Part shown: piece by piece, positions 1-8,562 of the stretch | Layout of the letters: each line of letters opens with the position of its first letter | Numbering within the stretch: the stretch's first letter is position 1 | Notes under the pieces: model-generated | The model's input: the letters and a program-made list of their open reading frames with translations, nothing else | Told to the model about the DNA's origin: nothing | The model's database searches: none | Translations under genes and position numbers: made by a program | Origin: Marinifilum sp. D714 | GTDB taxonomy: Bacteria > Bacteroidota > Bacteroidia > Bacteroidales > Marinifilaceae | Reading direction: 5' to 3' | Assembly (NCBI RefSeq): GCF_030851345.1 | Contig: NZ_JALPNU010000002.1 | Span: 248,001 to 312,000, forward strand | Length of the DNA stretch: 64,000 nt

Positions 1-37
1 TGCAAAGTGACATTACTTTCCCTTAAGTGATTAATGT

Positions 38-106
38 TTCTACCGCTCGGTATAAACACCTTCTACCGTACGGTATAAAATCCTTCTACCGCCTGTAGAA
101 GAAGTC
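38..106. repeat. Three tandem 23-bp units with palindromic cores
   Basis: Three units of exactly 23 bp each begin TTCTACCG at 38, 61 and 84. The first two have inverted cores, TACCG-CT-CGGTA and the perfect 12-bp palindrome TACCGTACGGTA. The third keeps the first eight bases and then forms TCTAC-CGCCT-GTAGA. The array lies about 120 bp upstream of the porin promoter. It could be a cluster of operators or an intergenic satellite; the sequence alone does not decide. Confidence 0.8.
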
Positions 107-223
107 TTGTTTCAAGTGTATTTTTGAGTGCTTATTAGGGGGAAGCTTGGTGCCCTTCTTGAATTGATCAATATTTAAGTCTTTCCTATTCAAGTTTTTT
201 GCTTGCTATGAAAAAATCATGAT

Positions 224-231
224 TATATTTG
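224..231 (+). promoter_or_regulatory. Bacteroidota -7 box of the porin gene
   Basis: TATATTTG matches the Bacteroidota sigma consensus TAnnTTTG. A TTG-containing -33 candidate lies about 18-22 bp upstream in TTTTTTGCTTG. The box is 27 bp before the ATG, leaving a short leader. Confidence 0.6.
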
Positions 232-258
232 CAGCCGAATTAAAACCTAACAAAATCG

Positions 259-1527
259 ATGAAAAAATTAAAAACTCTGTTATTGCTTTTTGTTTCATTC
301 ATAAGCATTTCAGGTCTTAACGCACAAAAAAAAGAACTGCCAGTTTCGGTGAAATTTGGTGGATATGTACACACTCTATTCACTTACGATACCCGTCAAA
401 TGGTTGCTGCACGCGAAGGTCATATTCTACTGTATCCTAAAAATGAGATTTTAGATGCTGCAGGCGAAGATATTAATGAAGGTGGTGTGTACAATATGGC
501 GGTAATTCAATCGAGAATGAATGCCAAGATTACTGGTCCTGAAATTTTGGGTGCAAAAACCAACGGAATGATTGAAGCTGAGTTTATTGGAAACGGTGAA
601 TCGGATACCAATGGTTTACGTGTGCGTCATGCATTTGTAAATTTGGATTGGGGCAATACTTCTCTTTTAATCGGACAGACATGGTCTCCATTGTTTGTTG
701 CTGAAGTTTTCCCATTTACGGTAGGTGCCAATGCAGGTTTGCCATTCAAGCCATTTGCTCGTAATCCGCAAGTGAGATTAACTCATAAAACAGGCAATTG
801 GAAACTGTTGGCAGCAATTGCAACAGAAAGAGATTATACAAGTACTGGTCCTGATGGATCTTCTAACAAATATTTAAGAAATGCCGGGATGCCAATTGTT
901 CAAGGACAGGCGCATTATTACTTAGGGAAGAAAAAACACCTGTTTGGTGTAAGTGGTGAATACAAGAATCTTAAACCATCATTGATGAGTACAACTGGTT
1001 CTAAAGAAAATGGAGATTATCAGGAATGGAAAAATGATGAAACCATTTCATCATGGGCAATTATGGGATATTTCAAATTGAATTTCAATCCGGTTACTTT
1101 TAAGGCTCAAACCACTTATGGTACCAACCTTACTGATGTGTTAATGTTGGGCGGATATGCTGTGAAGGATTTGAATCCTGTAACCAACGAAGCATCATAC
1201 ACAGGCATTAAAGTAATTGGGTCGTGGGCTGAGTTTTCTTACAAGAAAAATGATTGGGAATATGCCTTCCTTGCTGGATATTCTAAAAATTACGGTGCCC
1301 AGGATGATATTGCCTCGACAGATTTGGTTTATGCAAGAAGCAAAGACATTGGAGAGTTGTACCGTTTGGCACCACGTGTTTGTAAAAAATACAAGAACTT
1401 AAAGTTCGAATTTGAAGCGGAGTATACTGCTGCTGCATATGGTAAACTTGCAGAAAAAGCTAAGGTTGAAGATACCAAGTGGATAGGTGGTACGAGATAT
1501 TCATTAGGAGTATATTACTTTTTTTAA
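259..1527 (+). CDS. Outer-membrane porin-like beta-barrel protein
   Basis: The 422-residue product starts with a signal peptide of about 22 residues ending ...GLNAQ. The rest is rich in alternating, aromatic-ended beta strands (for example GGYVHTLFTYDT and RYSLGVYYFF) and ends in Phe, as outer-membrane barrels do for BAM recognition. The pattern resembles DcaP/porin-family barrels of Bacteroidota that pass small solutes across the outer membrane; this is recognition by eye and the substrate is unknown. The gene is monocistronic, has a good promoter at 224-231, and converges on the sensor kinase downstream. Confidence 0.7.
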   Translation: MKKLKTLLLLFVSFISISGLNAQKKELPVSVKFGGYVHTLFTYDTRQMVAAREGHILLYPKNEILDAAGEDINEGGVYNMAVIQSRMNAKITGPEILGAKTNGMIEAEFIGNGESDTNGLRVRHAFVNLDWGNTSLLIGQTWSPLFVAEVFPFTVGANAGLPFKPFARNPQVRLTHKTGNWKLLAAIATERDYTSTGPDGSSNKYLRNAGMPIVQGQAHYYLGKKKHLFGVSGEYKNLKPSLMSTTGSKENGDYQEWKNDETISSWAIMGYFKLNFNPVTFKAQTTYGTNLTDVLMLGGYAVKDLNPVTNEASYTGIKVIGSWAEFSYKKNDWEYAFLAGYSKNYGAQDDIASTDLVYARSKDIGELYRLAPRVCKKYKNLKFEFEAEYTAAAYGKLAEKAKVEDTKWIGGTRYSLGVYYFF

Positions 1528-1681
1528 TTATAAATGATGAATTATGAGTTATGAATGTAAATAAAACCAAGACTCTGTATGATGTATTGTGGATAAGTTT
1601 TTCAAATAACGATCGATTTAGTTACCCACTAAATTTCATATAGCACCAAAATTCATAACTCATAATTTCTAATTCATAATT
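1528..1681. repeat. AT-rich inverted repeat between convergent genes
   Basis: The left arm near 1532-1556 (ATGAATTATGAGTTATGAAT) is mirrored by the right arm near 1650-1681 (ATTCATAACTCATAATT). Together they would form a long AT-rich hairpin between the porin and the convergent kinase. It may act as a two-way terminator. Similar ATTCAT/TTAATGATTA-type stretches occur elsewhere in the window. Confidence 0.6.
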
Positions 1682-3544
1682 TTATAGCGGGATAGTGAAG
1701 TAAAATATGGTTCCTTCCTGTGGTTTCGATTTCATCCAAATTTGACCTCCTAGCATTTCTATTAAGCTTTTACTAATTGCCAGGCCCAAACCTGTACCTC
1801 CATATTGTCTTGAGTTTGCATCCAATTCGGCCTGACGGAATCTGTCAAAAATAATGGCTTGTTTTTCTTCCGGAATACCAATTCCAGTATCTCTTACAAA
1901 GAATTCAATATACTTTCCTTTAACTGTATAGCCAACTTCAATTTCTCCAGTTTGGGTAAATTTGATCGAATTCTCAATAAGGTTGGTAAATACTTGTTGC
2001 AATCGAACGGAATCGGTTGTAACCTCTTGAACTGGATTATCTCCGGGGGTGCTTACAATAAAGTTGAGCTTGTGATTTTCCTTATGCTCTTTAATTGTTT
2101 CATAATCATATTTTACCGAATCGAATAACTTGGAGATATTACATCTGTCCAAAACAACCTTTAATTGATTGGTTTCAATTTTTGAGATATCAAGAATGTC
2201 GCTAATTAATCTTAATAATCCATTGGTGTTTTTCTGGATAATTGAAATAAACTTCTTTCTTTTTGCCTCTGTTACATTATCACCTGAAAGTAGCTCTGTA
2301 AATCCCAATATGGCATTCATAGGTGTGCGTATTTCATGTGACATATTGGCCAGGAAAGCTGATTTTAATCGGCTTGATTCTTCTGCAACCTCTATCGCTT
2401 TTTGGAGTTTTACGTTGGTTGCAGTAATTTCCTGCATATGTACTTTTTCTTTCTGTTCTCTTAATTTTCTCAGGTGAATATTAATCATCATTACGATGAT
2501 AATAATGGTTAAAAGGATCAAAATGGTTAAAGCGAGTATAAATATTTCCTTGTTTTCTTTAATCAGACTGTAGGGTTCATTAATTAGCTTGGAATTTTTA
2601 GGCAAATCCTTAATCTTGATATTAAAATTTACCAATTCATTATAATCGAACACATACTGGTATTCAGATTTCATTGGGGGAATAACATCAATAGGAGTGC
2701 CGGATAATACTTTTTTAGCCATTTGGGCAGTTTGCTTGCCGTGAGTTCTTCCTGTCATTAAAGATCCACCTATGGCACCATGGTTAAGATAAAAATCCCA
2801 AACACAGTAAATTGGAACTTTACAATAGGGTTTACATTCAGAAAACCCCTTTTCGTAAGTGTAATAATTGCCGTCAATATCTCTATTATATAACAAGTAA
2901 AGAACAACATCATTAGAATGTAATTTTGAAAGTTGAATTTTTAATTCTTGTAAACTTTTGGTTTTCAAAACTTCAAATCTAACAGGTTTGCCCATTTCCT
3001 GAATTTGTTCATCTAGTATAGTAATCAAGTTTTTTCCTGTGGTACTATAATCCGTTACAACTACTATTTTAGAATAGGTTGGATGGTGCTTTTCAATTAA
3101 ATCAATTGTGGCACATACATTAAAATTTTCAAATACACCTGTATATCCTTTAGGAGGATCAACAAAAGAGTTTAAACCAGAAAAAACGACAGGAACTTTA
3201 CCGAAAACTTCATCACGATTTTTGATTAAAAAGTCGTAGGCATTGTTGTCAGTAGAAATAATTAAATCAAATTTTTGACCCTTAGACTTGTACTGATAAT
3301 GCGCTTTTAAGTGTTCCAGATACTCTTCAGAGAAATATCTTTTTGAATCCATATACTCGATATGAAGTGTCGTATTTGGATCTTGCAGAAGTTCTCTTTT
3401 TATACTATTTAGGGTAGAATCAGTCCAGCTAAGACCATTGTGGTAGGAGTTTAAAATTAATATGTGTTTGTTTACAGATGAATAGGCACTTAAACTACAT
3501 AGTATAAGCAGCGAAAGTATTATTGACTTAATACTAATTCTCAT
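1682..3544 (-). CDS. Orphan sensor histidine kinase with periplasmic binding-protein domain
   Basis: A TTG start upstream at 3583 is possible, but the ATG at 3544 opens directly on a signal/anchor helix (MRISIKSIILSLLILCSLSAYSS), so I prefer it. The N-terminal ~310 residues (ILNSYHNGLSWTD..., GLNSFVDPP..., VFDYNELVNFNIK) look like the ABC-type substrate-binding domain (PF04392-like) found in some sensors. A strong membrane helix follows (IFILALTILILLTIIIIVMMI). The HisKA H-box is FLANMSHEIRTPMNAILGF, with His near residue 403. The HATPase domain has DTGIGIPEEKQ and GGTGLGLAIS. No receiver domain or neighbouring response regulator is present, so the ligand and the phosphorylation partner are unknown. 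The gene lies 40 bp after dacB and may be cotranscribed with it. Confidence 0.85.
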   Translation of the reverse strand: MRISIKSIILSLLILCSLSAYSSVNKHILILNSYHNGLSWTDSTLNSIKRELLQDPNTTLHIEYMDSKRYFSEEYLEHLKAHYQYKSKGQKFDLIISTDNNAYDFLIKNRDEVFGKVPVVFSGLNSFVDPPKGYTGVFENFNVCATIDLIEKHHPTYSKIVVVTDYSTTGKNLITILDEQIQEMGKPVRFEVLKTKSLQELKIQLSKLHSNDVVLYLLYNRDIDGNYYTYEKGFSECKPYCKVPIYCVWDFYLNHGAIGGSLMTGRTHGKQTAQMAKKVLSGTPIDVIPPMKSEYQYVFDYNELVNFNIKIKDLPKNSKLINEPYSLIKENKEIFILALTILILLTIIIIVMMINIHLRKLREQKEKVHMQEITATNVKLQKAIEVAEESSRLKSAFLANMSHEIRTPMNAILGFTELLSGDNVTEAKRKKFISIIQKNTNGLLRLISDILDISKIETNQLKVVLDRCNISKLFDSVKYDYETIKEHKENHKLNFIVSTPGDNPVQEVTTDSVRLQQVFTNLIENSIKFTQTGEIEVGYTVKGKYIEFFVRDTGIGIPEEKQAIIFDRFRQAELDANSRQYGGTGLGLAISKSLIEMLGGQIWMKSKPQEGTIFYFTIPL

Positions 3545-3584
3545 AAGAAAGATTGAATTGATTTGTATCGTTAACCAATTCAAT

Positions 3585-5009
3585 TTAATAATTATAAGTA
3601 TGAATTAAAAGCTTTAGCAATTTATTATTGAGTTCCTTAGATGAGCAATGATGATTATTAATTAAAATACATACAATGTAAGTTTTGCCTTCTGAGTTTT
3701 TTAAATAGCCACAAAAAGTTCTTACACCTGTCATCGATCCAGTTTTGGCCTTCCAATTGTTTACAAGTTCACTGCCTTTCCCAAAATATTTTAAAGTACC
3801 CGATTTGCCAGCAACAGGAAGTGATGATAAGAAAGCATCATAATTTTTGCTGTGATACATGTCAGTCAGGATTTGACTAAAAAACTCAGCAGAAATGGCA
3901 TTAAAATGCGATAAACCACTACCATCGAGTAAATTTTGGTATTTGGTTTCAATACCTTTTGCTTTCCAAAACTCATTGATGGTATTCGTTCCCGTTTTCC
4001 AATCGGCTTTTTCATTTTTCTTTTGTGCAATTTCAAAAAGTAATTGATCGGCAAAAAGGTTAACGCTTTTCTGGTTGGTCCAGTACACGATTTCTTTTAG
4101 TTTGGGAGATGGGATTTCGAATAACTTTTTGCGATTGGTTCGAGGCTTGATTTTTTGATTCAGAACTCGAATGTTATTATTCTTTAATTCTGATTTAAGA
4201 TCATCAAGTAAGGCAAATTCTGGGTGAAGAAAAGCTCCTTTTACCTTAAATTCATTTCGATTCTGAGGTATGCTGCCTTCTATTCTTCGTAAATTACTTG
4301 TGTTACCACCAAAAATATATGCCAAATCGCGATTGATTTCTGAGCTTAGAACCTGATTGTCGAATTCCAAACCTGTATTGTGTGGAACCGTTTTCCAAAT
4401 TTTGGTTTTGTTTCCAGCTTTACCCGATTTAAAATAAAGGGTGTACATGTTATCTCGATAGTTGATGGCATTGGGAACAGCACCATAATAATTGCCAATA
4501 TCTTCCCATATCCAGGTTCTTGGAATGGATGGTTTGAAATATGAATTATCTACCAGAATATTACCATTGATAGTACTGATATTTAATTTTTTTAGTTTTG
4601 ATGCAATTCTGTTGGCAATGTTTTGTTGAGATTCAAAATATTTCGATTCCAACGTAGGATCACCTCCTCCTGTAATAATTAGGTTCCCTTTTAGCTTTCT
4701 ATTTTCAATATTCCCATCAGTTTCGATAAGCGTTTTAAACTGATAATCTCCACCTAAAATTTCCAAAGCACTAGCCGTGGTAACTAATTTTTGACTCGAA
4801 GCTGGTGTTAAAGCCAATTTCGAGTTGTGTTGAGCTAATATTTTACCCTTTTCAACATCTTTAATAATAATGCCAATCCCAGCCGAATAAAAGCAGGAAT
4901 CAGCGGTGAATTCATCTACAAATTGTTGAATTTTATTGTTTGTAGTTTTTTGGGAAGTGCATGAAAATCCCCAAACTACAAATGCAAAAAGGAGTAAAAT
5001 TTTATTCAT
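3585..5009 (-). CDS. dacB: D-alanyl-D-alanine carboxypeptidase/endopeptidase (PBP4, S13)
   Basis: This penicillin-binding protein trims or cleaves peptidoglycan peptides in the periplasm. The three serine-peptidase motifs are visible: S71-S-Q-K74 in TPASSQKL, the SxN-type motif in DGSGLSHFNAIS, and KSGT in VAGKSGTLKYFG near residue 400. The N-terminus (LLLFAFVVWGFSC) looks like a lipoprotein signal with Cys17. At 474 residues it has the usual S13 length. Its start overlaps the end of xseB by 8 bp, which suggests translational coupling; a link between cell-wall editing and exonuclease VII is not otherwise expected. Confidence 0.9.
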   Translation of the reverse strand: MNKILLLFAFVVWGFSCTSQKTTNNKIQQFVDEFTADSCFYSAGIGIIIKDVEKGKILAQHNSKLALTPASSQKLVTTASALEILGGDYQFKTLIETDGNIENRKLKGNLIITGGGDPTLESKYFESQQNIANRIASKLKKLNISTINGNILVDNSYFKPSIPRTWIWEDIGNYYGAVPNAINYRDNMYTLYFKSGKAGNKTKIWKTVPHNTGLEFDNQVLSSEINRDLAYIFGGNTSNLRRIEGSIPQNRNEFKVKGAFLHPEFALLDDLKSELKNNNIRVLNQKIKPRTNRKKLFEIPSPKLKEIVYWTNQKSVNLFADQLLFEIAQKKNEKADWKTGTNTINEFWKAKGIETKYQNLLDGSGLSHFNAISAEFFSQILTDMYHSKNYDAFLSSLPVAGKSGTLKYFGKGSELVNNWKAKTGSMTGVRTFCGYLKNSEGKTYIVCILINNHHCSSKELNNKLLKLLIHTYNY

Positions 5010-5202
5010 CGATCTCTTTTAAAATTTTTTCAACTTCTTTTTCTGTACTATTTAATTTTGCCTTACAAATCACCAATAATTCTGAAACTCGTTTTACCTT
5101 TTCGGATAAATCATCAACATCTAGTTCTTCATTTTCAATCAACATGATTGTCTCTTCGATTTCGGCAATTGCTTCGCTGTAACTGATCTTTTTCTTAGCC
5201 AT
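5002..5202 (-). CDS. xseB: Exodeoxyribonuclease VII small subunit
   Basis: The 66-residue helical, acidic protein (SYSEAIAEIEETIMLIENEELDVDDL...) has the size and heptad-like pattern of XseB. XseB binds the C-terminal coiled coil of XseA to form exonuclease VII, which degrades single-stranded DNA. It starts at the base next to the xseA stop (5203) and overlaps dacB by 8 bp, so xseA-xseB-dacB form one coupled unit. Confidence 0.9.
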   Translation of the reverse strand: MAKKKISYSEAIAEIEETIMLIENEELDVDDLSEKVKRVSELLVICKAKLNSTEKEVEKILKEIDE

Positions 5203-6594
5203 TTATTTGTATTTTTTAGGATTTACTTTTTGAATTTCACTCTCAACCAGACCATCTTTAAATCTGGTTTCAATTTTATCGTTCTTAGATAATGATGAAA
5301 TATCTTTCACTATTTTTCCATCCTTTAAAGTTAGTGTATATCCTTTTTGTAAGATATTTTCAGGGTTTAGATATTTTACACTTTGCTCGTGTAGTGATAA
5401 TTTATGCTTTTGATTTTCGAGTAATCTACCAACTCGAATGCCAATTTTACTTTGCAGGTGTTCAGCATGACTCTTTTCATTACTTAATCGATGTTCTAAG
5501 CCTAATTTCAATTTGGTTTTAAAACTCTGCAAGTTAAAAGAGTGTGATTTTGTTAATTGTTTTGCCGAATGAATTAGTTTTTCATTCGCCAGCAAAAGCT
5601 GATTTGATTTTCGTTCCAATATGTTTTTAACCAATGGCGAAAACTTGTTGGATAGATAATGCAAATTCTCCGAAGCCTCAAGCAGAATCTCATTTATTCC
5701 ATTATAAAATTCTTCCTGCAAACTTTCATGATAAGCTTGTTTCTCGTCGAAACAGTCAATCAGGTATTCGGCAGCTGCAGTTGGAGTTTTAACACGGACA
5801 TTGGCTACAATATCAACAATGGTTTCATCTCTTTCGTGTCCGATCCCTGACATTACAGGAAGTGGAAACTGGGCAATATTAAAAGCCAACCAGTAGCTAT
5901 CGAAACAATTCAAGTCGGCAGTTGAACCACCGCCACGAATAATGACAACAACATCAAATACATCCTCATACTCATTAATTCGATCTAGTGCCTCAATAAT
6001 AGATTCTTCGGCCTGATTCCCTTGCATGATGGCAGGAAACAGTTTGTAGTGAAATTTGTATCCGGAAACATTGTTTTCCAATTGGTTTGTGAAATCTTCG
6101 TAACCAGCTGCCGTAGGAGAGGAGATAAGTGCAATACATTTTGGAATTTCCGGGAAATCAATCTCTTTGTTCATTTCCAAAACCCCTTCTTCTTCCAATC
6201 TGTTCAGGATCTCTTTTCTTCTTTTGGCAATATCTCCCAGTGTATAACTAGGATCGATGTCTTTAATGTTTAAGGTGTAGCCGTAAATTTCCTGAAATTC
6301 TATCCCAACATTAATTAAAACCTTAATTCCAGCTGAAAATCTTTGACCAGTGCTGGTTTCAAAATAAGGTTTTAACATCCTAAATGTATAGGCCCATATA
6401 GTTGCTCTGGCTTTGGCAATAATTTGATCTGTATCATCATCCTTTTCGACCAACTCCAAATAACAATGACCATTCTGATTGTAGCGGACTTCGCTAATTT
6501 CTGCAACAATCCACAAATCAGAATCAAAAGAGTTTTTTAAAACTCCTTTAATCTGATTATTTAATTGAAATAAACTTATTCCTTTGTTTGTCAT
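5203..6594 (-). CDS. xseA: Exodeoxyribonuclease VII large subunit
   Basis: The 463-residue protein begins with the OB-fold nucleic-acid-binding domain (LFQLNNQIKGVLKNSF...WIVAEISEV) and continues with the catalytic domain. Family marks include IALISSPTAAGYEDF, VVIIRGGGSTADLNCFD and GIGHERDETIVDIVA. The C-terminal third is coiled coil, where XseB docks. The enzyme cuts single-stranded DNA to oligonucleotides in repair. It heads a coupled operon with xseB and dacB and lies 17 bp after the MORN-repeat gene. Confidence 0.93.
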   Translation of the reverse strand: MTNKGISLFQLNNQIKGVLKNSFDSDLWIVAEISEVRYNQNGHCYLELVEKDDDTDQIIAKARATIWAYTFRMLKPYFETSTGQRFSAGIKVLINVGIEFQEIYGYTLNIKDIDPSYTLGDIAKRRKEILNRLEEEGVLEMNKEIDFPEIPKCIALISSPTAAGYEDFTNQLENNVSGYKFHYKLFPAIMQGNQAEESIIEALDRINEYEDVFDVVVIIRGGGSTADLNCFDSYWLAFNIAQFPLPVMSGIGHERDETIVDIVANVRVKTPTAAAEYLIDCFDEKQAYHESLQEEFYNGINEILLEASENLHYLSNKFSPLVKNILERKSNQLLLANEKLIHSAKQLTKSHSFNLQSFKTKLKLGLEHRLSNEKSHAEHLQSKIGIRVGRLLENQKHKLSLHEQSVKYLNPENILQKGYTLTLKDGKIVKDISSLSKNDKIETRFKDGLVESEIQKVNPKKYK

Positions 6595-6611
6595 GGTTTC
6601 CTTTCGGGAGT

Positions 6612-7421
6612 TTATCGTCTCATCTGAGAGCGTAAGAATGAATCAGGATCGTTTAGGTAATTTTCTGGATCACTTTTGATTAGTTTCTCCTTCTGAGCTT
6701 CCATTTGCTCCAGTTTTTTCATTTGCTGTTTATCAAGCTCATCCTGATTCAAAGCCACACCATTTTTGTATTCAATGGTAAAAAGCAAATCTCCTTTCTC
6801 AGAATAATGATTCCAATTACCGGACTTTTTATTATTGAGATAATCTCCTCCAAATTCGATGATGCCATTAGGATAATATGCCTGAAAATAACCATTTAGT
6901 TTACCCTCTTGGTACTTCGCTTCAATATAGGGGGTACCATCTTCAAAAAAGCGCTTCCAAATGCCATGTTTTTTTCCGTTAAGGAAAGGAATAGATTCTG
7001 AAATTTTGCCATTTTTAAAACGGTATTCACTAAGTCCATTTTTAATGCCATTTTGGAATGTTTCACTTGCTCGAACATTTCCTTTTTTATCGAAATAGTT
7101 CCAAATGCTATCCTTCTGCGATTTTATAAAATTTCCCTTGGCAACAAGTTGAGCAGATTCATTGTAAAGTTCTGCTTTTGCTTTAATCCCATTTTTAGAA
7201 AAAATTAATACAGCTTTTAAGTTACCATTGGTATGAAAGCGTTCCATTCGTCCACTGGGCTTGTTGTCGAGAAAATAGCCTTTGTATTTGATTTTTCCAT
7301 TTGGGTATTTTTTAATCCAAACCCCTTGTTTTAAACCATTTTTGTCTGTTTTGTTGATTTCTTGAGCAGGTGAAAATATTGGTGCTATAATCAAGAGTAG
7401 AATAAATAAGTATTTTATCAT
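6612..7421 (-). CDS. MORN-repeat (YwqK-like) secreted protein
   Basis: After a signal peptide (MIKYLFILLLIIAPIFSPAQ), the 269 residues are built from about eight repeats of the form G.W..Y...G.....G.Y, such as GLKQGVWIKKYPNGKIKYKGYF and GNWNHYSEKGDLLFTIEYKNG. This is the MORN_2/YwqK pattern widespread in Bacteroidota. Members are often labelled antitoxin by homology to B. subtilis YwqK, but no toxin is adjacent and the signal peptide argues for an envelope protein. The C-terminus is charged and helical. It probably leads the xseA transcript (17-bp gap). Confidence 0.8.
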   Translation of the reverse strand: MIKYLFILLLIIAPIFSPAQEINKTDKNGLKQGVWIKKYPNGKIKYKGYFLDNKPSGRMERFHTNGNLKAVLIFSKNGIKAKAELYNESAQLVAKGNFIKSQKDSIWNYFDKKGNVRASETFQNGIKNGLSEYRFKNGKISESIPFLNGKKHGIWKRFFEDGTPYIEAKYQEGKLNGYFQAYYPNGIIEFGGDYLNNKKSGNWNHYSEKGDLLFTIEYKNGVALNQDELDKQQMKKLEQMEAQKEKLIKSDPENYLNDPDSFLRSQMRR

Positions 7422-7789
7422 TTTGTTCAGTTTTTATCTTCTGGGCAATTTTGTTATTACCATATAAGCTAGCTAACACAAAACTAATAAAACTATAATA
7501 GCGATAAAAAAATCTTGGGCTTTTCCCATAAAAACCAATAGGTTCGAATCGTTAATAATAGAAATATGTTGTACATCATTTGTAAAATTTTTTGGATGGT
7601 GTTGATATTTCGTATTTTATGAATCGAATTAAATGTATTTTCCTCTAATTATGTATTGTTTTATGTGGTGATGAGACAATTGAAGTGATAAAATACATTT
7701 TTCAGATTTGATTTCATAAAGACTGAATGAATTATGGAATCAAAAATGGTGGAAACAATAACAAAAGCATAACTAATAAAATTGGTGGT
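7422..7789. other. Divergent intergenic region
   Basis: About 370 bp of AT-rich sequence separate the MORN gene (minus) from the unknown gene (plus). It should hold both promoters, but I see no convincing -7 box, hairpin or RNA gene. A short upstream extension of the plus gene from 7727 is possible but looks unlike protein (Asn/Lys/Gly-rich). Confidence 0.5.
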
Positions 7790-8473
7790 ATGGAGACAAT
7801 GGATTTTCCTTTTAATTTCGATGAAATGCCAATAGCGGCAAAATTCATCTCCGACAGTTTCTCTAGAGATATTGAGGACTTTCAAAGAGTTTATCCTGTA
7901 TTTGATGATGTGTTTAAAGCACGTTTTGCTGAGCAAATCAGAAAAGCAAAAGATATTGTTTGTTGTGGCCCTGAAGGGGTGAAAATTCAGAATATTAGGA
8001 TTGGAGTATTTAGAAAAATAGAAAGTTTAAATACTTTAATTTTGGAGACACAAGATTATTTTCCAATCTCAAGAATAAAGCAGTATGATTATATTGTAGA
8101 GATTGTGGAAAAAAAGAATTTAAGCTCAATACTGTCGATTGTACCAAACCTTTTGCAGCAGCTTGAGGCAAATATGCCAACACAAAACGAAGATGTGGCT
8201 CAATCTATAATAGATGGAATTCGTTCAATTTATCAGGTTCTGAAGTTAGATCGTATAGAACTAAATCGTCTACTTAATTCACGTGGATTGTTGAAGGAAG
8301 AAGTTTTCCGTTGTTTAAATCATCTTTGGGCAACGATGCAGGATGTTATGGAGATTGGGCAAAGCTTATATCGAAAGGATGATCCAATGAAATGTGTTGA
8401 GTATGAATTGAATTATATCAAGATGAAAGTGAAGACTTTTTGGATGCACTCAGTACCAGATACAGTAGATTAG
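7790..8473 (+). CDS. Unknown protein, mostly helical
   Basis: I do not recognise this protein. An ATG at 7727 would add 21 low-complexity residues, so I prefer the ATG at 7790 (METMDFPFNFDEMP; another ATG lies three codons on). The ~227-residue product is soluble, largely alpha-helical, has no signal peptide or membrane helix, and contains two adjacent cysteines (DIVCCGPEG). It stands alone and ends at a strong bidirectional terminator shared with dnaK. Confidence 0.65.
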   Translation: METMDFPFNFDEMPIAAKFISDSFSRDIEDFQRVYPVFDDVFKARFAEQIRKAKDIVCCGPEGVKIQNIRIGVFRKIESLNTLILETQDYFPISRIKQYDYIVEIVEKKNLSSILSIVPNLLQQLEANMPTQNEDVAQSIIDGIRSIYQVLKLDRIELNRLLNSRGLLKEEVFRCLNHLWATMQDVMEIGQSLYRKDDPMKCVEYELNYIKMKVKTFWMHSVPDTVD

Positions 8474-8515
8474 TACAACTGCTAAACTTAAAATTTAAAT
8501 TACCAGCATAAAAAA

Positions 8516-8546
8516 ATGGCGATCGAAACTCGATCGCCATTTTTTA
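8516..8546. terminator. Bidirectional terminator between unknown gene and dnaK
   Basis: A perfect 11-bp stem, ATGGCGATCGA / TCGATCGCCAT with loop AAC, is flanked by A-run and T-run on both sides. It suits termination of both convergent genes. Confidence 0.9.
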
Positions 8547-8562
8547 TATATCTGAAGTCAAA

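Noticed and set aside
7661-7936. 91-codon minus-strand frame near the unknown gene
   Set aside because: Antisense to the start of the plus-strand gene and unlike any protein I know.
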